Shown: piece after piece, positions 46,265 through 54,570 of the stretch | How the letters are laid out: each line of letters starts with the position of its first letter | Numbering within the stretch: the first letter of the stretch is position 1 | The notes under the pieces: model-generated | Database searches by the model: none | What the model was told of the DNA's origin: nothing | Seen by the model: only the letters and a program-made list of their open reading frames with translations | Assembly: GCF_009711055.1 (NCBI RefSeq) | Contig: NZ_WMJY01000022.1 | Coordinates: 1 to 54,570, forward strand | Length of the DNA stretch: 54,570 nt | DNA from: Myroides pelagicus | GTDB taxonomy: Bacteria > Bacteroidota > Bacteroidia > Flavobacteriales > Flavobacteriaceae | Reading direction: 5' to 3' | Position numbers and translations under genes: made by a program

Positions 46265-46990
46265 ATGGACAATACCAATACATACGGAACCTTATATCTA
46301 ATTCCCATCACCCTTGGAGAGACGACTAATCCATTAGACGTATTACCGCAAACGGTCAAAAGAGCGATAAAAATGCTAGATATTTTTATTGTGGAAAACC
46401 AAAAGACAGCAAGGCGATTTATCAAGAGTATTTGTCCAGAGAAAAAACAATCTGAATTAATCTTATTACCCCTAAACAAGCATACGGAAATAAGTGAATA
46501 CAAAGATTATATCAAACCATTACTGGAAGGGAAAAGTGTCGGAGTAATGAGTGAAGCAGGTTGTCCTGGGGTAGCTGATCCAGGAGCAGTAATTGTCGAT
46601 TTAGCACATAAGAAAAACATAAAAGTTACACCACTTGTAGGCCCTTCTTCTATTCTATTGTCTGTCATGGCATCAGGAATGAATGGTCAGAGCTTCGCTT
46701 TCAATGGGTATTTGCCTATCGACAAATCAGATAAGAAAAATGCTTTAAAAAACTTAGAGAAAACCTCACAAGAACGCAATCAGTCTCAATTATTCATAGA
46801 GACTCCTTATAGAAACAATCAGCTCCTAGCCGATATGTGTCAGATACTCAACCCAAACACACTCATCTGTGTAGCTTGTGACATCACATTGGAATCAGAG
46901 TTTATTCAAACTAAACCAGCCTCATTGTGGAAAAAGACAAAAATAGACTTACACAAGCGTCCGTGTATCTTTATCATACACAAAAACTAA
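46265..46990 (+). CDS. RsmI-like SAM-dependent methyltransferase
   Basis: Tetrapyrrole-methylase-fold protein of 241 residues. LYLIPITLGE at the start and GVMSEAGCPGVADPGA near residue 96 correspond to the SAM-binding loop of RsmI (which usually reads SDAGTP), and PLVGPSSILLSVMASGMNGQSFAFNGYLP is the next conserved block. RsmI 2'-O-methylates C1402 of 16S rRNA, but this is the shorter, divergent flavobacterial type, so the exact target is uncertain. Single gene behind the dnaA terminator, ended by a strong hairpin. Confidence 0.87.
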   Translation: MDNTNTYGTLYLIPITLGETTNPLDVLPQTVKRAIKMLDIFIVENQKTARRFIKSICPEKKQSELILLPLNKHTEISEYKDYIKPLLEGKSVGVMSEAGCPGVADPGAVIVDLAHKKNIKVTPLVGPSSILLSVMASGMNGQSFAFNGYLPIDKSDKKNALKNLEKTSQERNQSQLFIETPYRNNQLLADMCQILNPNTLICVACDITLESEFIQTKPASLWKKTKIDLHKRPCIFIIHKN

Positions 46991-47066
46991 TAGGGGTATT
47001 TTAAGCTCTTTTAACAGGCTTACAAATAAATAGTCGATTGAATTACATACCAATCACAAAACGCAT

Positions 47067-47106
47067 AAAAAAGCACGTATTAGTTAGACTAATACGTGCT
47101 TTTTTA
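47067..47106. terminator. Strong bidirectional terminator
   Basis: AAAAAAGCACGTATTAG pairs perfectly with CTAATACGTGCTTTTTT around TTAGA. It separates the convergent methylase and DUF6787-like genes. Confidence 0.93.
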
Positions 47107-47150
47107 TATATAATCGTTTGATATGATCTTTCTTATAGATCCACCAGCTG

Positions 47151-47483
47151 TTATTCAGATTTATCCGTTGGTTCTTTTTCCTTTGGCAATAAGAAGCCCA
47201 AACGCATTGATCGAAGCATCTTTTTGACAAAGTTCCAAAAGAAAGTATGTTGCCCAAAAATAGTTCCAATCGTTACAAGTAGCACCTTGTACATAGGCAT
47301 GATGATGATGATATACAGTATCCAATACGGTACTGGGTGCATTACTCCTCTCTCTATACCTAAAAAAGATAGAATAGGCTTAGATACATAAGCCGCCGTA
47401 GATCCCGTAATAGCAAATACGACAAGAATAATGGTCAACTGAAAATTAGATGTCAACCCCCAACGTTGTTTTAACTTCTCCAT
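47151..47483 (-). CDS. DUF6787-like membrane protein
   Basis: Small membrane protein of 110 residues with hydrophobic segments near 17-36 and 53-76. The pattern RWGLTSNFQLTIILVVFAITGSTAAYVSKPIL, then PMYKVLLVTIGTIFGQHTFFWNFVKKML, resembles DUF6787 of Bacteroidota; function unknown. Charged C-terminal tail (PKEKEPTDKSE) is probably cytoplasmic. Single gene, reading towards the bidirectional terminator. Confidence 0.75.
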   Translation of the reverse strand: MEKLKQRWGLTSNFQLTIILVVFAITGSTAAYVSKPILSFLGIERGVMHPVPYWILYIIIIMPMYKVLLVTIGTIFGQHTFFWNFVKKMLRSMRLGFLLPKEKEPTDKSE

Positions 47484-47597
47484 TAATTGATTTTATCCAA
47501 GGCAAAACTAAGACTTTTTATAGTAGTAAAAAATTAAAACAGAAATTTTATAGATTTCTTATATATCTAGTCCTTTAGGTTAAAAATACACATAAAA

Positions 47598-47622
47598 AAA
47601 GACCATTGTACCAATGGCCTTT
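47598..47622 (-). terminator. Terminator of the threonine aldolase gene
   Basis: AAAG.CCATTG pairs with CAATGG.CTTT around a short loop; on the minus strand seven T follow. Confidence 0.75.
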
Positions 47623-47626
47623 GTAG

Positions 47627-48652
47627 TTATATCTCAATTGATGCTATTGCCTCACATACGTAGTCGTGCATAACTTCTCTGTAATCCAAATGTGTCACCA
47701 TTCGAAGCCAACCACCCCCCATATCGCTAATACTGATATTCTTTTGCTTCAATTTTTCAAAGAACTTTGGTATATCCTCGTTCTTGTGTAAGCGAAAGAT
47801 AATAATATTAGTTTGAACGGGCAGAACTTCAGCTATCCAACTCTTTTTATTTAATGCCACTTCAAGCTGTCTAGCGCGCAAGTGATCACTTTGCAATCTG
47901 CTCACATTATTTTTTAAAGCATATAAGGCCGCAGCTGCTAAGTAGCCTGTCTGACGCATTGCTCCCCCCATCAGCTTACGCAGGCGCATTGCCTTTTGAA
48001 TATCAGCCTTACTTCCGATGAGAGCTGATCCTACAGGTGCTCCTAGTCCTTTAGAAAAACAAACCGAAATAGTGTCAAACAGCTTTCCGAAATGCGTCGG
48101 GTGTTGTGCCTTAGCTACTAAAGCATTCCATAGACGAGCACCGTCCAAGTGAAGTTTCATTCCTTTCTCATCACACACCGCTCTAATTCTCTCTATTTCA
48201 GAAAGCTCATAACAAGCTCCACCACCTTTATTAGTAGTATTTTCAAGACAAACTAATGTCGATATTGGATAGTGAAAATTACTCGCATCAGTGTACATAT
48301 CCAAGACTTGCTCAGCTGTAATGCGTCCGCGATTACCATCAATCACCCCACAAGACACTCCACTATGAAAGGCTGGTCCTCCCGCTTCATATTGGTTAAT
48401 ATGCGATGATCGCTCGCAGATCAATTGATCCCCTGGCTGAGTGTGTAATTTGATTGCGACTTGATTAGCCATCGTACCAGAGGGAAAAAACAATGCCGCT
48501 TCCATACCAAAAAGCTCTGCCACTGTATGTTCTAATTCATTTGTACTCCCGTCTTGTTTATAAACATCATCACCTACTCTAGCCTTTAGCATATAATTCA
48601 ACATTTCTGGAGTAGGCTTGGTAATTGTATCACTGGTTAAATTAATTTCCAT
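47627..48652 (-). CDS. ltaE: Low-specificity L-threonine aldolase
   Basis: PLP enzyme that splits threonine (and allo-threonine) into glycine and acetaldehyde. From ATG 48652 the protein has 341 residues, the family length. The start INLTSDTITKPTPEMLNYM is typical; SGTMANQVAIKLH, LHLDGARLWNA (Asp that contacts the PLP ring) and SVCFSKGLGAPVGS (PLP Lys near residue 200) follow. The longer frame from 48727 would run into the divergent prfB start at 48699 and adds an untypical N-terminus, so it is rejected. TACATTTA on the minus strand at about 48690-48683 is a near match to a -7 element. Confidence 0.93.
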   Translation of the reverse strand: MEINLTSDTITKPTPEMLNYMLKARVGDDVYKQDGSTNELEHTVAELFGMEAALFFPSGTMANQVAIKLHTQPGDQLICERSSHINQYEAGGPAFHSGVSCGVIDGNRGRITAEQVLDMYTDASNFHYPISTLVCLENTTNKGGGACYELSEIERIRAVCDEKGMKLHLDGARLWNALVAKAQHPTHFGKLFDTISVCFSKGLGAPVGSALIGSKADIQKAMRLRKLMGGAMRQTGYLAAAALYALKNNVSRLQSDHLRARQLEVALNKKSWIAEVLPVQTNIIIFRLHKNEDIPKFFEKLKQKNISISDMGGGWLRMVTHLDYREVMHDYVCEAIASIEI

Positions 48653-48669
48653 ATATAATTTGGAATAAG

Positions 48670-48677
48670 TATTTTTG
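48670..48677 (+). promoter_or_regulatory. -7 promoter element of prfB
   Basis: TATTTTTG matches TAnnTTTG exactly, 21 bases before the prfB ATG. Confidence 0.5.
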
Positions 48678-48698
48678 TGCATAAATGTATTAAAAAAT

Positions 48699-49797
48699 AT
48701 GGTAACTACAGAACAACAGAAGGACATTATTGATCGCCTTGGTGCGTTAAGGAGGTATCTTTGACATCGATAAGAAATTAATCGAGATCACAAACGAAGA
48801 AGAAAAAACCTTTGCGCCAGACTTTTGGAACAACCCAAAGCAGGCGGAAGTCATCGTTAAAAACCTGAAATCCAAAAAGAAATGGGTAGAAGACTTTGAT
48901 AGTGCAAAAAGCGCTATTGAAGAAATGCAAATACTTGTCGAATTTTATACTGCAGGAGAAGCAAGCTCAGAAGATGTAGAAGAGCAATACCAGTTGGCTC
49001 TGACGACAATTGAAGAATTAGAGTTTAAGAATATGCTTTCAGATGAAGGAGATAGTATGAGTGCAGTGTTGCAGATCACAGCAGGTGCAGGGGGAACAGA
49101 AAGTTGTGACTGGGCTTCAATGCTAATGCGCATGTACATCATGTGGGGGGAGAAAAACGGCTTTAAGATCAAAGAACTCAATTACCAAGAAGGAGAGGTT
49201 GCCGGTGTAAAAACAGTTACCTTAGAAATCGATGGAGAATACGGCTTTGGTTACTTAAAAGGGGAAAATGGAGTACATCGATTAGTTCGTATCTCACCAT
49301 TTGACAGTAATGCAAAAAGACATACATCATTTGCATCTGTGTATGTATACCCATTAGCTGACGATACGATAGAGATCGAAGTAAGCCCTGCAGATATCTC
49401 ATGGGAGACCATGCGATCAAGTGGAGCTGGAGGTCAAAATGTAAACAAAGTAGAAACGGCTGTGCGACTTCGTCACCACCCTACAGGAATTATCATTGAG
49501 AACTCCGAGACGCGTTCACAATTGGACAATAAAACCAAAGCAATGCAACTCTTAAAATCTCAACTTTACGAGATTGAATTAAAGAAAAAGCAAGCTATGC
49601 GCGATGAGATTGAAGCAAATAAGAAAAAGATAGAATGGGGATCTCAAATCAGAAACTATGTGATGCACCCTTACAAATTAGTCAAAGACGTGCGCACAGG
49701 AAAAGAGTCAACTGATGTAGACCATGTCATGGACGGAGGATTAGACGAATTCTTAAAAGCCTACCTAATGATGATGGGACAAAAAGAAGAAGATTAA
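48699..49797 (+). CDS. prfB: Peptide chain release factor 2, with programmed +1 frameshift
   Basis: Ends translation at UGA and UAA. The gene starts at ATG 48699; codon 22 is an in-frame TGA (48762-48764) in the context AGGAGG-TAT-CTT-TGAC, the classic RF2 frameshift site. Skipping one T after CTT (48759-48761) continues with GAC at 48763 and runs to 49797, giving 365 residues, the same as E. coli RF2. The SPF stop-recognition tripeptide ([11 protein letters not shown]) and the GGQ loop ([13 protein letters not shown]) are intact. A plain ORF from 48925 would miss the first 75 or so residues. RF2 autoregulates by this shift. Terminator follows directly. Confidence 0.97.
48744..48765 (+). promoter_or_regulatory. 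RF2 frameshift signal
   Basis: AGGAGG (48750-48755) is an internal Shine-Dalgarno-like element three bases before the slippery CTT-TGA-C. In a group of bacteria that mostly do not use Shine-Dalgarno sites for initiation, its exact retention points to a ribosomal role here. Confidence 0.9.
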
Positions 49798-49810
49798 AAA
49801 CATGAATATA

Positions 49811-49847
49811 AAAATAAGAGCTACTTGTAGAAGTAGCTCTTATTTTT
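49811..49847. terminator. Bidirectional terminator between prfB and the PiT gene
   Basis: AAAATAAGAGCTACTT (49811-49826) pairs perfectly with AAGTAGCTCTTATTTT (49831-49846) around GTAG, with T/A runs on both sides. Confidence 0.93.
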
Positions 49848-49872
49848 GTATCATATATTAACGAACTCATCG

Positions 49873-50970
49873 CTATAAAAATAGACTCACAAGATAGTAA
49901 ACAATCATTGCTATAATAGCAGATACAGGAATAGTCAATACCCATGCCCATAAAAGGTTAATGGTCACCCCCCATCTCACGGCAGATATACGCTTGGTCA
50001 CACCAACCCCGATAATCGACCCCGTAATAGTATGGGTAGTTGATACTGGAATCCCTAAATGTTCAGTCACATATAAGGCTACTGCTCCTGCTGTCTCAGC
50101 TGCTACTCCTTCCAGCGGTGTCACCTTAGTAATCTTAGATCCCATCGTCTTTACGATCTTCCAACCACCAGATAGAGTACCCAAACCGATAAAGATAAAC
50201 GATGCTAAAGGTACCCACCACCAATGCTCTACAAATAAAGCAAAAGTATCTGCTCCTTCGGCCATATAAGCCGCATCTAAATCAACATTCATGTGGTAGT
50301 AAATTACTGCTGCTCCAATGATCCCCATCACTTTCTGAGCGTCGTTTCCTCCATGTCCTAAAGAGAATAAGGCCGAAGAAACTAACTGCAGTCGTTTGAA
50401 CCATACCTCACATTTGTGGTGATTCATCTTTCTACAAACCCACATAATGGCTACGGTAATAAAGTAAGCCAAGACCATTCCTAAGAATGGGGCTCCAAAG
50501 ATGAACAAGAAAATAGGAATTACTTTCTCATACACAATCACATCTGTTCCCCCTGGAGCAAAACCTCCTGCATGAGCTACAGCAGCTCCAATAAACCCAC
50601 CGATCAAAGTATGTGAAGAAGAAGAAGGAATACCCAACTTCCAGGTGATTAAATTCCATATAATTGCCGCTACTAAACCAGAAAGAATAACCTCCAGATT
50701 AATAAAGTCAATATTGACTGACTTGGCGATTGTATTACCGATTTTAAACTCTCCAATGATATACAAAGAGATAAAATAGGCTACAAAGTTAAACGCTGCT
50801 GCCCAAAGTACGGCTTGAAAAGGCGTCAATACACGCGTAGTAACAATAGTCGCAATAGAATTGGCTGCATCGTGAAATCCGTTAATATAATCAAATCCTA
50901 AAGCCAATACGATAATAACGATCAGCATTATCCCTGCTTGATTACTCAACATTTCTGTGATAAACTCCAT
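49873..50970 (-). CDS. PiT-family inorganic phosphate transporter
   Basis: Inner-membrane low-affinity phosphate carrier of 365 residues with about ten hydrophobic segments. The two signature repeats are GFDYINGFHDAANSIATIV near residue 25 and GVAAETAGAVALYVTEHLGIPVSTTHTITGSIIGVG near 280; PSSSHTLIGGFIGAAVAHAGG lies between. It follows a DUF47 gene by 19 bases, the usual partner, and converges on prfB at a shared terminator. Regulation not visible; no Pho-box-like site was recognised. Confidence 0.95.
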   Translation of the reverse strand: MEFITEMLSNQAGIMLIVIIVLALGFDYINGFHDAANSIATIVTTRVLTPFQAVLWAAAFNFVAYFISLYIIGEFKIGNTIAKSVNIDFINLEVILSGLVAAIIWNLITWKLGIPSSSSHTLIGGFIGAAVAHAGGFAPGGTDVIVYEKVIPIFLFIFGAPFLGMVLAYFITVAIMWVCRKMNHHKCEVWFKRLQLVSSALFSLGHGGNDAQKVMGIIGAAVIYYHMNVDLDAAYMAEGADTFALFVEHWWWVPLASFIFIGLGTLSGGWKIVKTMGSKITKVTPLEGVAAETAGAVALYVTEHLGIPVSTTHTITGSIIGVGVTKRISAVRWGVTINLLWAWVLTIPVSAIIAMIVYYLVSLFL

Positions 50971-50989
50971 ACGTATAAAACCTTAGTGA

Positions 50990-51634
50990 TTAAGCGTATT
51001 TTACAGTAACTGCCTCTAGCACGTTGGCTACGTTTCTACAACTATCGGTAGCAGACTCCAAAGCCATCATTACTTCTTTATACTTAATTATTTCGATTGC
51101 GTCATGTTCGTTTTCAAAGATATCAGCTACAGCTTTATCAAATACTTTATCAGCTTTGCGCTCTAGTCGAGAAATATTCTTACATACCTCAGCTAATACA
51201 TCTAAGTTCTTCATGTCCTTTAGCTGCATTAACCCCTTAGACACTTCACTACACGCCTCTAGATTAGCTTCTGTAAGTTTGCGAAGTGGCTTAGTCACTT
51301 TATCAATTTGATAAAGGCGCATACGAGAAGCTGCATCCGATAAGTTATCTGCAATAGCATCAACACCTGTAATAAGGTTGTGAATATCTTCTCGATCAAA
51401 AGGAGTAATGAAATTAGTACCCAATTCTACACGTGTAGTTTGTGCGATTGCTTCTATTTCTTGTTTTAGAACCTCAACATCTCTTAATAATTTATCTCTT
51501 TCTTTGGCAGGAGCATTTACTGCTTCGTGCAAAGTTTGTGAAAGCGTCTTAATTTTATTAGCTGCTTGCTCAAATAATGGATAGAATACTTTATCCTTTG
51601 GTACTAAAAATTGAAAAATACTGTTTAATGACAT
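50990..51634 (-). CDS. DUF47 (PhoU-like) partner of the phosphate transporter
   Basis: Cytoplasmic helical protein of 214 residues of the DUF47/PhoU-like family, almost always encoded next to PiT transporters and thought to regulate them. The helices contain the metal-ligand-type acidic stretches of PhoU proteins, such as ITGVDAIADNLSDAASRM (near 90) and ISRLERKADKVFDKAV (near 155). Start at ATG 51634 (MSLNSIFQFLVPKDK), the family start; the longer frame from 51667 adds 11 unlikely residues. First gene of the two-gene phosphate operon. Confidence 0.93.
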   Translation of the reverse strand: MSLNSIFQFLVPKDKVFYPLFEQAANKIKTLSQTLHEAVNAPAKERDKLLRDVEVLKQEIEAIAQTTRVELGTNFITPFDREDIHNLITGVDAIADNLSDAASRMRLYQIDKVTKPLRKLTEANLEACSEVSKGLMQLKDMKNLDVLAEVCKNISRLERKADKVFDKAVADIFENEHDAIEIIKYKEVMMALESATDSCRNVANVLEAVTVKYA

Positions 51635-51811
51635 TGTAAATAAAATGTGTGAATAAAACTTTAACAAATTTACATTATTCTAATTAGAAGTAATGCCCTT
51701 ACTTCTTGTTTTTTTACTACTCAATTGTTGTGCCACTTGTTTCATATAAGGCGATTTTTTGTATTTTAGCCAATAAACAGAGCGACCTATCATTGAAAAA
51801 ACCAAAAAACT

Positions 51812-53440
51812 ATGGATATAAACTTCAATAAAAACGAAGACCACAATAAACTTTTACTATCAGACTTAAAGAGAAAATTAGTCAAAGTAAAGTTGGGTGG
51901 TGGAGAAAAAAGAATAGCAAAGCTACACGATCAAGGCAAACTAACAGCTCGCGAACGTATTGACTACTTGTTAGACAAAGACAGCAAGAGCATAGAAATA
52001 GGGGCGTTTGCAGGAGAAGACATGTACCCAGAGCACGGAGGATGCCCTTCAGGTGGTGTAGTGGTCAAAATAGGCTATATTAAAGGCAAACAATGTATTG
52101 TGGTGGCTAACGATGCAACAGTAAAAGCAGGTGCATGGTTTCCAATCACTGGAAAGAAGAACCTAAGAGCTCAAGAAATTGCTATTGAAAACAAACTACC
52201 AATTATCTACCTTGTGGACAGTGCAGGAGTATATTTACCACTACAAGATGAGATTTTTCCAGACAAAGAACACTTTGGGAGAATATTTAGAAACAATGCT
52301 ATTATGAGCAGCATGGGGATAACCCAAATAGCTGCAGTTATGGGAAGTTGCGTCGCAGGCGGGGCATACTTACCGATCATGAGCGATGAAGCACTAATCG
52401 TCGATAAGACGGGAAGTATCTTCTTAGCTGGAAGTTACCTTGTAAAAGCAGCTATCGGAGAAAGTATAGACAATGAAACACTAGGTGGAGCAACAACACA
52501 CTGTGAGATATCTGGAGTGACAGACTATAAAGCAAAAGACGACAAAGATGCCCTAGATACAATAAAAAACATCGTGGATAAAATAGGAGACTTTGACAAA
52601 GCAGGATACAACAGAGTAAAAGCTGTAAAGCCAGCACTACCTCAAGAAGATATCTACGGCATATTGCCAAAGGCACGTTCGGAGCAATACGACATGATGG
52701 AAATCATCAAGCGACTAGTCGATGACTCTGCTTTCGAAGAGTACAAACAAGGCTACGGACAGACCATAATCACAGGGTATGCACGTATAGACGGCTGGGC
52801 TGTCGGTATTGTCGCTAATCAGCGAAAAGTGGTCAAGACTAAAAAAGGTGAAATGCAGTTTGGTGGAGTTATCTACTCTGATTCAGCAGACAAAGCAACC
52901 CGCTTTATCGCTAACTGTAATCAGAAAAAAATACCTCTAGTATTTCTTCAAGATGTAACTGGGTTTATGGTTGGATCAAAATCAGAACACGGGGGAATCA
53001 TCAAAGATGGCGCAAAAATGGTAAATGCAGTATCTAACTCTGTAGTACCTAAATTCACGGTAGTAGTCGGCAATTCATACGGAGCAGGTAACTATGCTAT
53101 GTGTGGTAAAGCCTATGACCCTAGATTAATCTTCGCATGGCCAAGTGCAGAACTAGCAGTAATGGGTGGTGCACAGGCTGCTAAGGTACTTATGCAGATT
53201 GAAGCTTCATCACTAAAAGCAAAAGGAAAAGAATTGTCTGCTGATCAAGAAGAAGAGTTATTCAATAAAATTAAAGCCAAATACGACAACCAAGTATCTC
53301 CATACTATGCGGCAGCCCGCCTATGGACTGATGCAATCATCGACCCACTAGATACCCGTCAATGGATCTCAATGGGTATCGAAGCAGCGAACCATGCTCC
53401 TATCGAGAAACCTTTTAACTTAGGTGTTATTCAAGTATAA
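51812..53440 (+). CDS. Acyl-CoA carboxylase beta subunit (carboxyltransferase), methylcrotonoyl-CoA type
   Basis: Carboxyltransferase subunit of 542 residues that moves CO2 from carboxybiotin to an acyl-CoA. The N-terminal half has GKLTARERIDYLLD, the acyl-CoA oxyanion block MGSCVAGGAYLPIMSDEALIV and GSIFLAGSYLVKAAIGE; the latter pattern is closer to methylcrotonoyl-CoA (leucine degradation) than to propionyl-CoA carboxylases. The C-terminal half has FLQDVTGFMVGSKSEHGGIIKDGAKMV and FAWPSAELAVMGGAQAAKVL. No biotin carboxylase or carrier gene is nearby, so the alpha subunit must be elsewhere. Single gene with terminator. Confidence 0.92.
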   Translation: MDINFNKNEDHNKLLLSDLKRKLVKVKLGGGEKRIAKLHDQGKLTARERIDYLLDKDSKSIEIGAFAGEDMYPEHGGCPSGGVVVKIGYIKGKQCIVVANDATVKAGAWFPITGKKNLRAQEIAIENKLPIIYLVDSAGVYLPLQDEIFPDKEHFGRIFRNNAIMSSMGITQIAAVMGSCVAGGAYLPIMSDEALIVDKTGSIFLAGSYLVKAAIGESIDNETLGGATTHCEISGVTDYKAKDDKDALDTIKNIVDKIGDFDKAGYNRVKAVKPALPQEDIYGILPKARSEQYDMMEIIKRLVDDSAFEEYKQGYGQTIITGYARIDGWAVGIVANQRKVVKTKKGEMQFGGVIYSDSADKATRFIANCNQKKIPLVFLQDVTGFMVGSKSEHGGIIKDGAKMVNAVSNSVVPKFTVVVGNSYGAGNYAMCGKAYDPRLIFAWPSAELAVMGGAQAAKVLMQIEASSLKAKGKELSADQEEELFNKIKAKYDNQVSPYYAAARLWTDAIIDPLDTRQWISMGIEAANHAPIEKPFNLGVIQV

Positions 53441-53447
53441 ACATAAT

Positions 53448-53479
53448 AAAAGGGGAAGCAACTTGCTTCCCCTTTTTAT
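53448..53479. terminator. Terminator between convergent genes
   Basis: AAAAGGGGAAGC pairs with GCTTCCCCTTTT around a short loop, followed by T. It serves the carboxylase gene and, reversed, the DUF3829 gene. Confidence 0.9.
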
Positions 53480-53485
53480 TTTTAT

Positions 53486-54394
53486 TTAGATAAAGATATT
53501 ATAACTTCCTACAGCTTTATTGTTTACTCTAAGCAATTTATCTAAATCATCCTCAGTAACTTTTTTACCTTCTCTAACTTTTCTTAGTACTTTTCTCACC
53601 TCTCCTAATTCATTCGAAACAGAAGAGTAAAAACTAGTATAAGAGTCTAGTTTATGTTCTTTCGTTAGTTCCTCAACATATAAACCTTTGTGTTGTTCAA
53701 AATTAGTTTCAATCTTTTTGTACAAATCTTCTAACTCTTGTTTTTTTCCACCTTCTTCAGCTTGTGTATAAAACAAGTCAACTAACTGCTCTATACTTTT
53801 CAAATCCCCTTTTACAGTCATAATCGCATCTTTAATTGGAGAATCAGCCAGAATGATAGCTTCCGCTTTTTCAGTTACCACATCAACCTTATCAAGAATT
53901 AATGGTCTGATATTCTGACAAGCTTCATAGGCCTGCTCTAATGTTTTAGCATACTCTTCTGCCTTAATCCATTTATTGTCTTTGCAATCTTCATTGTTTA
54001 AATATTTGATATATACAACACCTGTTCCTGCTATCAAATCTCTATTCTTTTTGTACTCCCCTACTTTTTCTTTAAAAAAAGCTTGTTCTTCTTCCGATAG
54101 CACAGTAGGTGGTACTGTTAGACTTTCATTCTTCTTATTCAATCCTATTCGGTGATCAACAAAAAACACTTCCTTTGGAATTTCATAACGTTGTAATGTT
54201 TTCTTTTTCTCGGTAGCATTAACTAGCTTAACCAAATCACTTTGTCTTGAATTAAGATAAGAATTAGAATCATTCATATAGTCAATTACCGTATTAGTAT
54301 AACCGATAATTGCATTTGCTTGTTCCATACCATCTACATTCTCCCCCCCTACGTTTTTGTTATCCTTACAGCCTATTGCTAAGAATAAACACAC
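53486..54394 (-). CDS. DUF3829 lipoprotein with an irregular start
   Basis: Lipoprotein of about 302 residues, resembling DUF3829 (helical, Lys/Glu-rich, with INxxIxxxN-type repeats such as AIIGYTNTVIDYMN). The lipobox is LAIGC. The only normal start near it is GTG at 54394, giving MCLFLAIGC, too short for a signal peptide. In frame upstream, with no ATG, lie codons reading IKITREKIITLLG, which completes an excellent signal; the first is ATA (54433-54431), after a stop. Either ATA or ATT (54409) initiates, the start was mutated, or there is a sequence error. Function of the family is unknown. Confidence 0.75.
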   Translation of the reverse strand: MCLFLAIGCKDNKNVGGENVDGMEQANAIIGYTNTVIDYMNDSNSYLNSRQSDLVKLVNATEKKKTLQRYEIPKEVFFVDHRIGLNKKNESLTVPPTVLSEEEQAFFKEKVGEYKKNRDLIAGTGVVYIKYLNNEDCKDNKWIKAEEYAKTLEQAYEACQNIRPLILDKVDVVTEKAEAIILADSPIKDAIMTVKGDLKSIEQLVDLFYTQAEEGGKKQELEDLYKKIETNFEQHKGLYVEELTKEHKLDSYTSFYSSVSNELGEVRKVLRKVREGKKVTEDDLDKLLRVNNKAVGSYNIFI

Positions 54395-54570
54395 TCCTAA
54401 TAAAGTAATTATTTTCTCTCTAGTTATTTTTATTTATAATTCACATAAAATCAACACTATTTATAAAAACAAACGCAACAAAAACACACAAATAAACAAT
54501 TTTAAAAACAAATAAGGAATATTAAAATATACCACCGTGAATTCAAGTTATAAATGCAACATTAGTCATT

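Noticed and set aside
48652..48727. Longer N-terminus of threonine aldolase
   Set aside because: It would overlap the prfB start and its promoter on the other strand, and the added residues do not fit the family.

Overview
The window looks like chromosomal DNA of a low-GC member of the Bacteroidota, most likely family Flavobacteriaceae. The signs are a SusC/SusD pair, TonB-dependent receptors, many lipoproteins with a Cys after a short hydrophobic signal, a type IX secretion (T9SS) C-terminal domain, a PorV-like barrel, and many upstream regions with the Bacteroidota promoter element TAnnTTTG. A genus close to Myroides is my guess from overall protein resemblance; it was not tested by search.

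Layout. Bases 1-220 are the 5' end of a group IIC intron on the minus strand, sitting just past the terminator of a susC-susD operon (287-5063). A long AT-rich spacer (5064-6238) holds a decayed copy of the 3' end of a porin gene. A DinB-like gene follows, then a minus-strand cluster (12192 to 6981) of aspartase, periplasmic asparaginase, Dcu-type C4-dicarboxylate transporter and outer-membrane porin. Together these should turn asparagine into aspartate and fumarate and exchange dicarboxylates. Next is a broken gene for a repeat-rich surface protein (12949-15108), then thiD under a TPP riboswitch with its own terminator. From 16.5 to 27.6 kb lie mostly single genes: a lipoprotein, a universal stress protein, a cytidylyltransferase-like enzyme, the NAD(P)HX repair enzyme Nnr, an FMN reductase, two DUF5362-like membrane proteins, an FUSC-family protein, a DUF4269 protein and a Crp-family regulator.

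The most distinctive locus is the five-gene minus-strand operon 37321 to 27842: DUF4876 lipoprotein, TonB-dependent receptor, DUF6850-like outer-membrane barrel, subtilisin-like protease carrying both a lipobox and a T9SS C-terminal domain, and a PorV-like barrel. It reads as a complete cell-surface unit with its own possible secretion shuttle, and a full consensus promoter lies in front of it.

From 38 to 53.5 kb the genes are mainly housekeeping: prmC, ribD, a YigZ-family protein, a YbgC-like thioesterase, dnaA overlapping a low-molecular-weight tyrosine phosphatase, an RsmI-like methylase, threonine aldolase, prfB with its programmed +1 frameshift, a PiT phosphate transporter with a DUF47 partner, and an acyl-CoA carboxylase beta subunit. 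The window ends in a DUF3829 lipoprotein that lacks a normal start codon at its full-length signal peptide. I saw no tRNA, rRNA, CRISPR array or prophage. Several promoter- or terminator-bounded gaps without ORFs may encode small RNAs.
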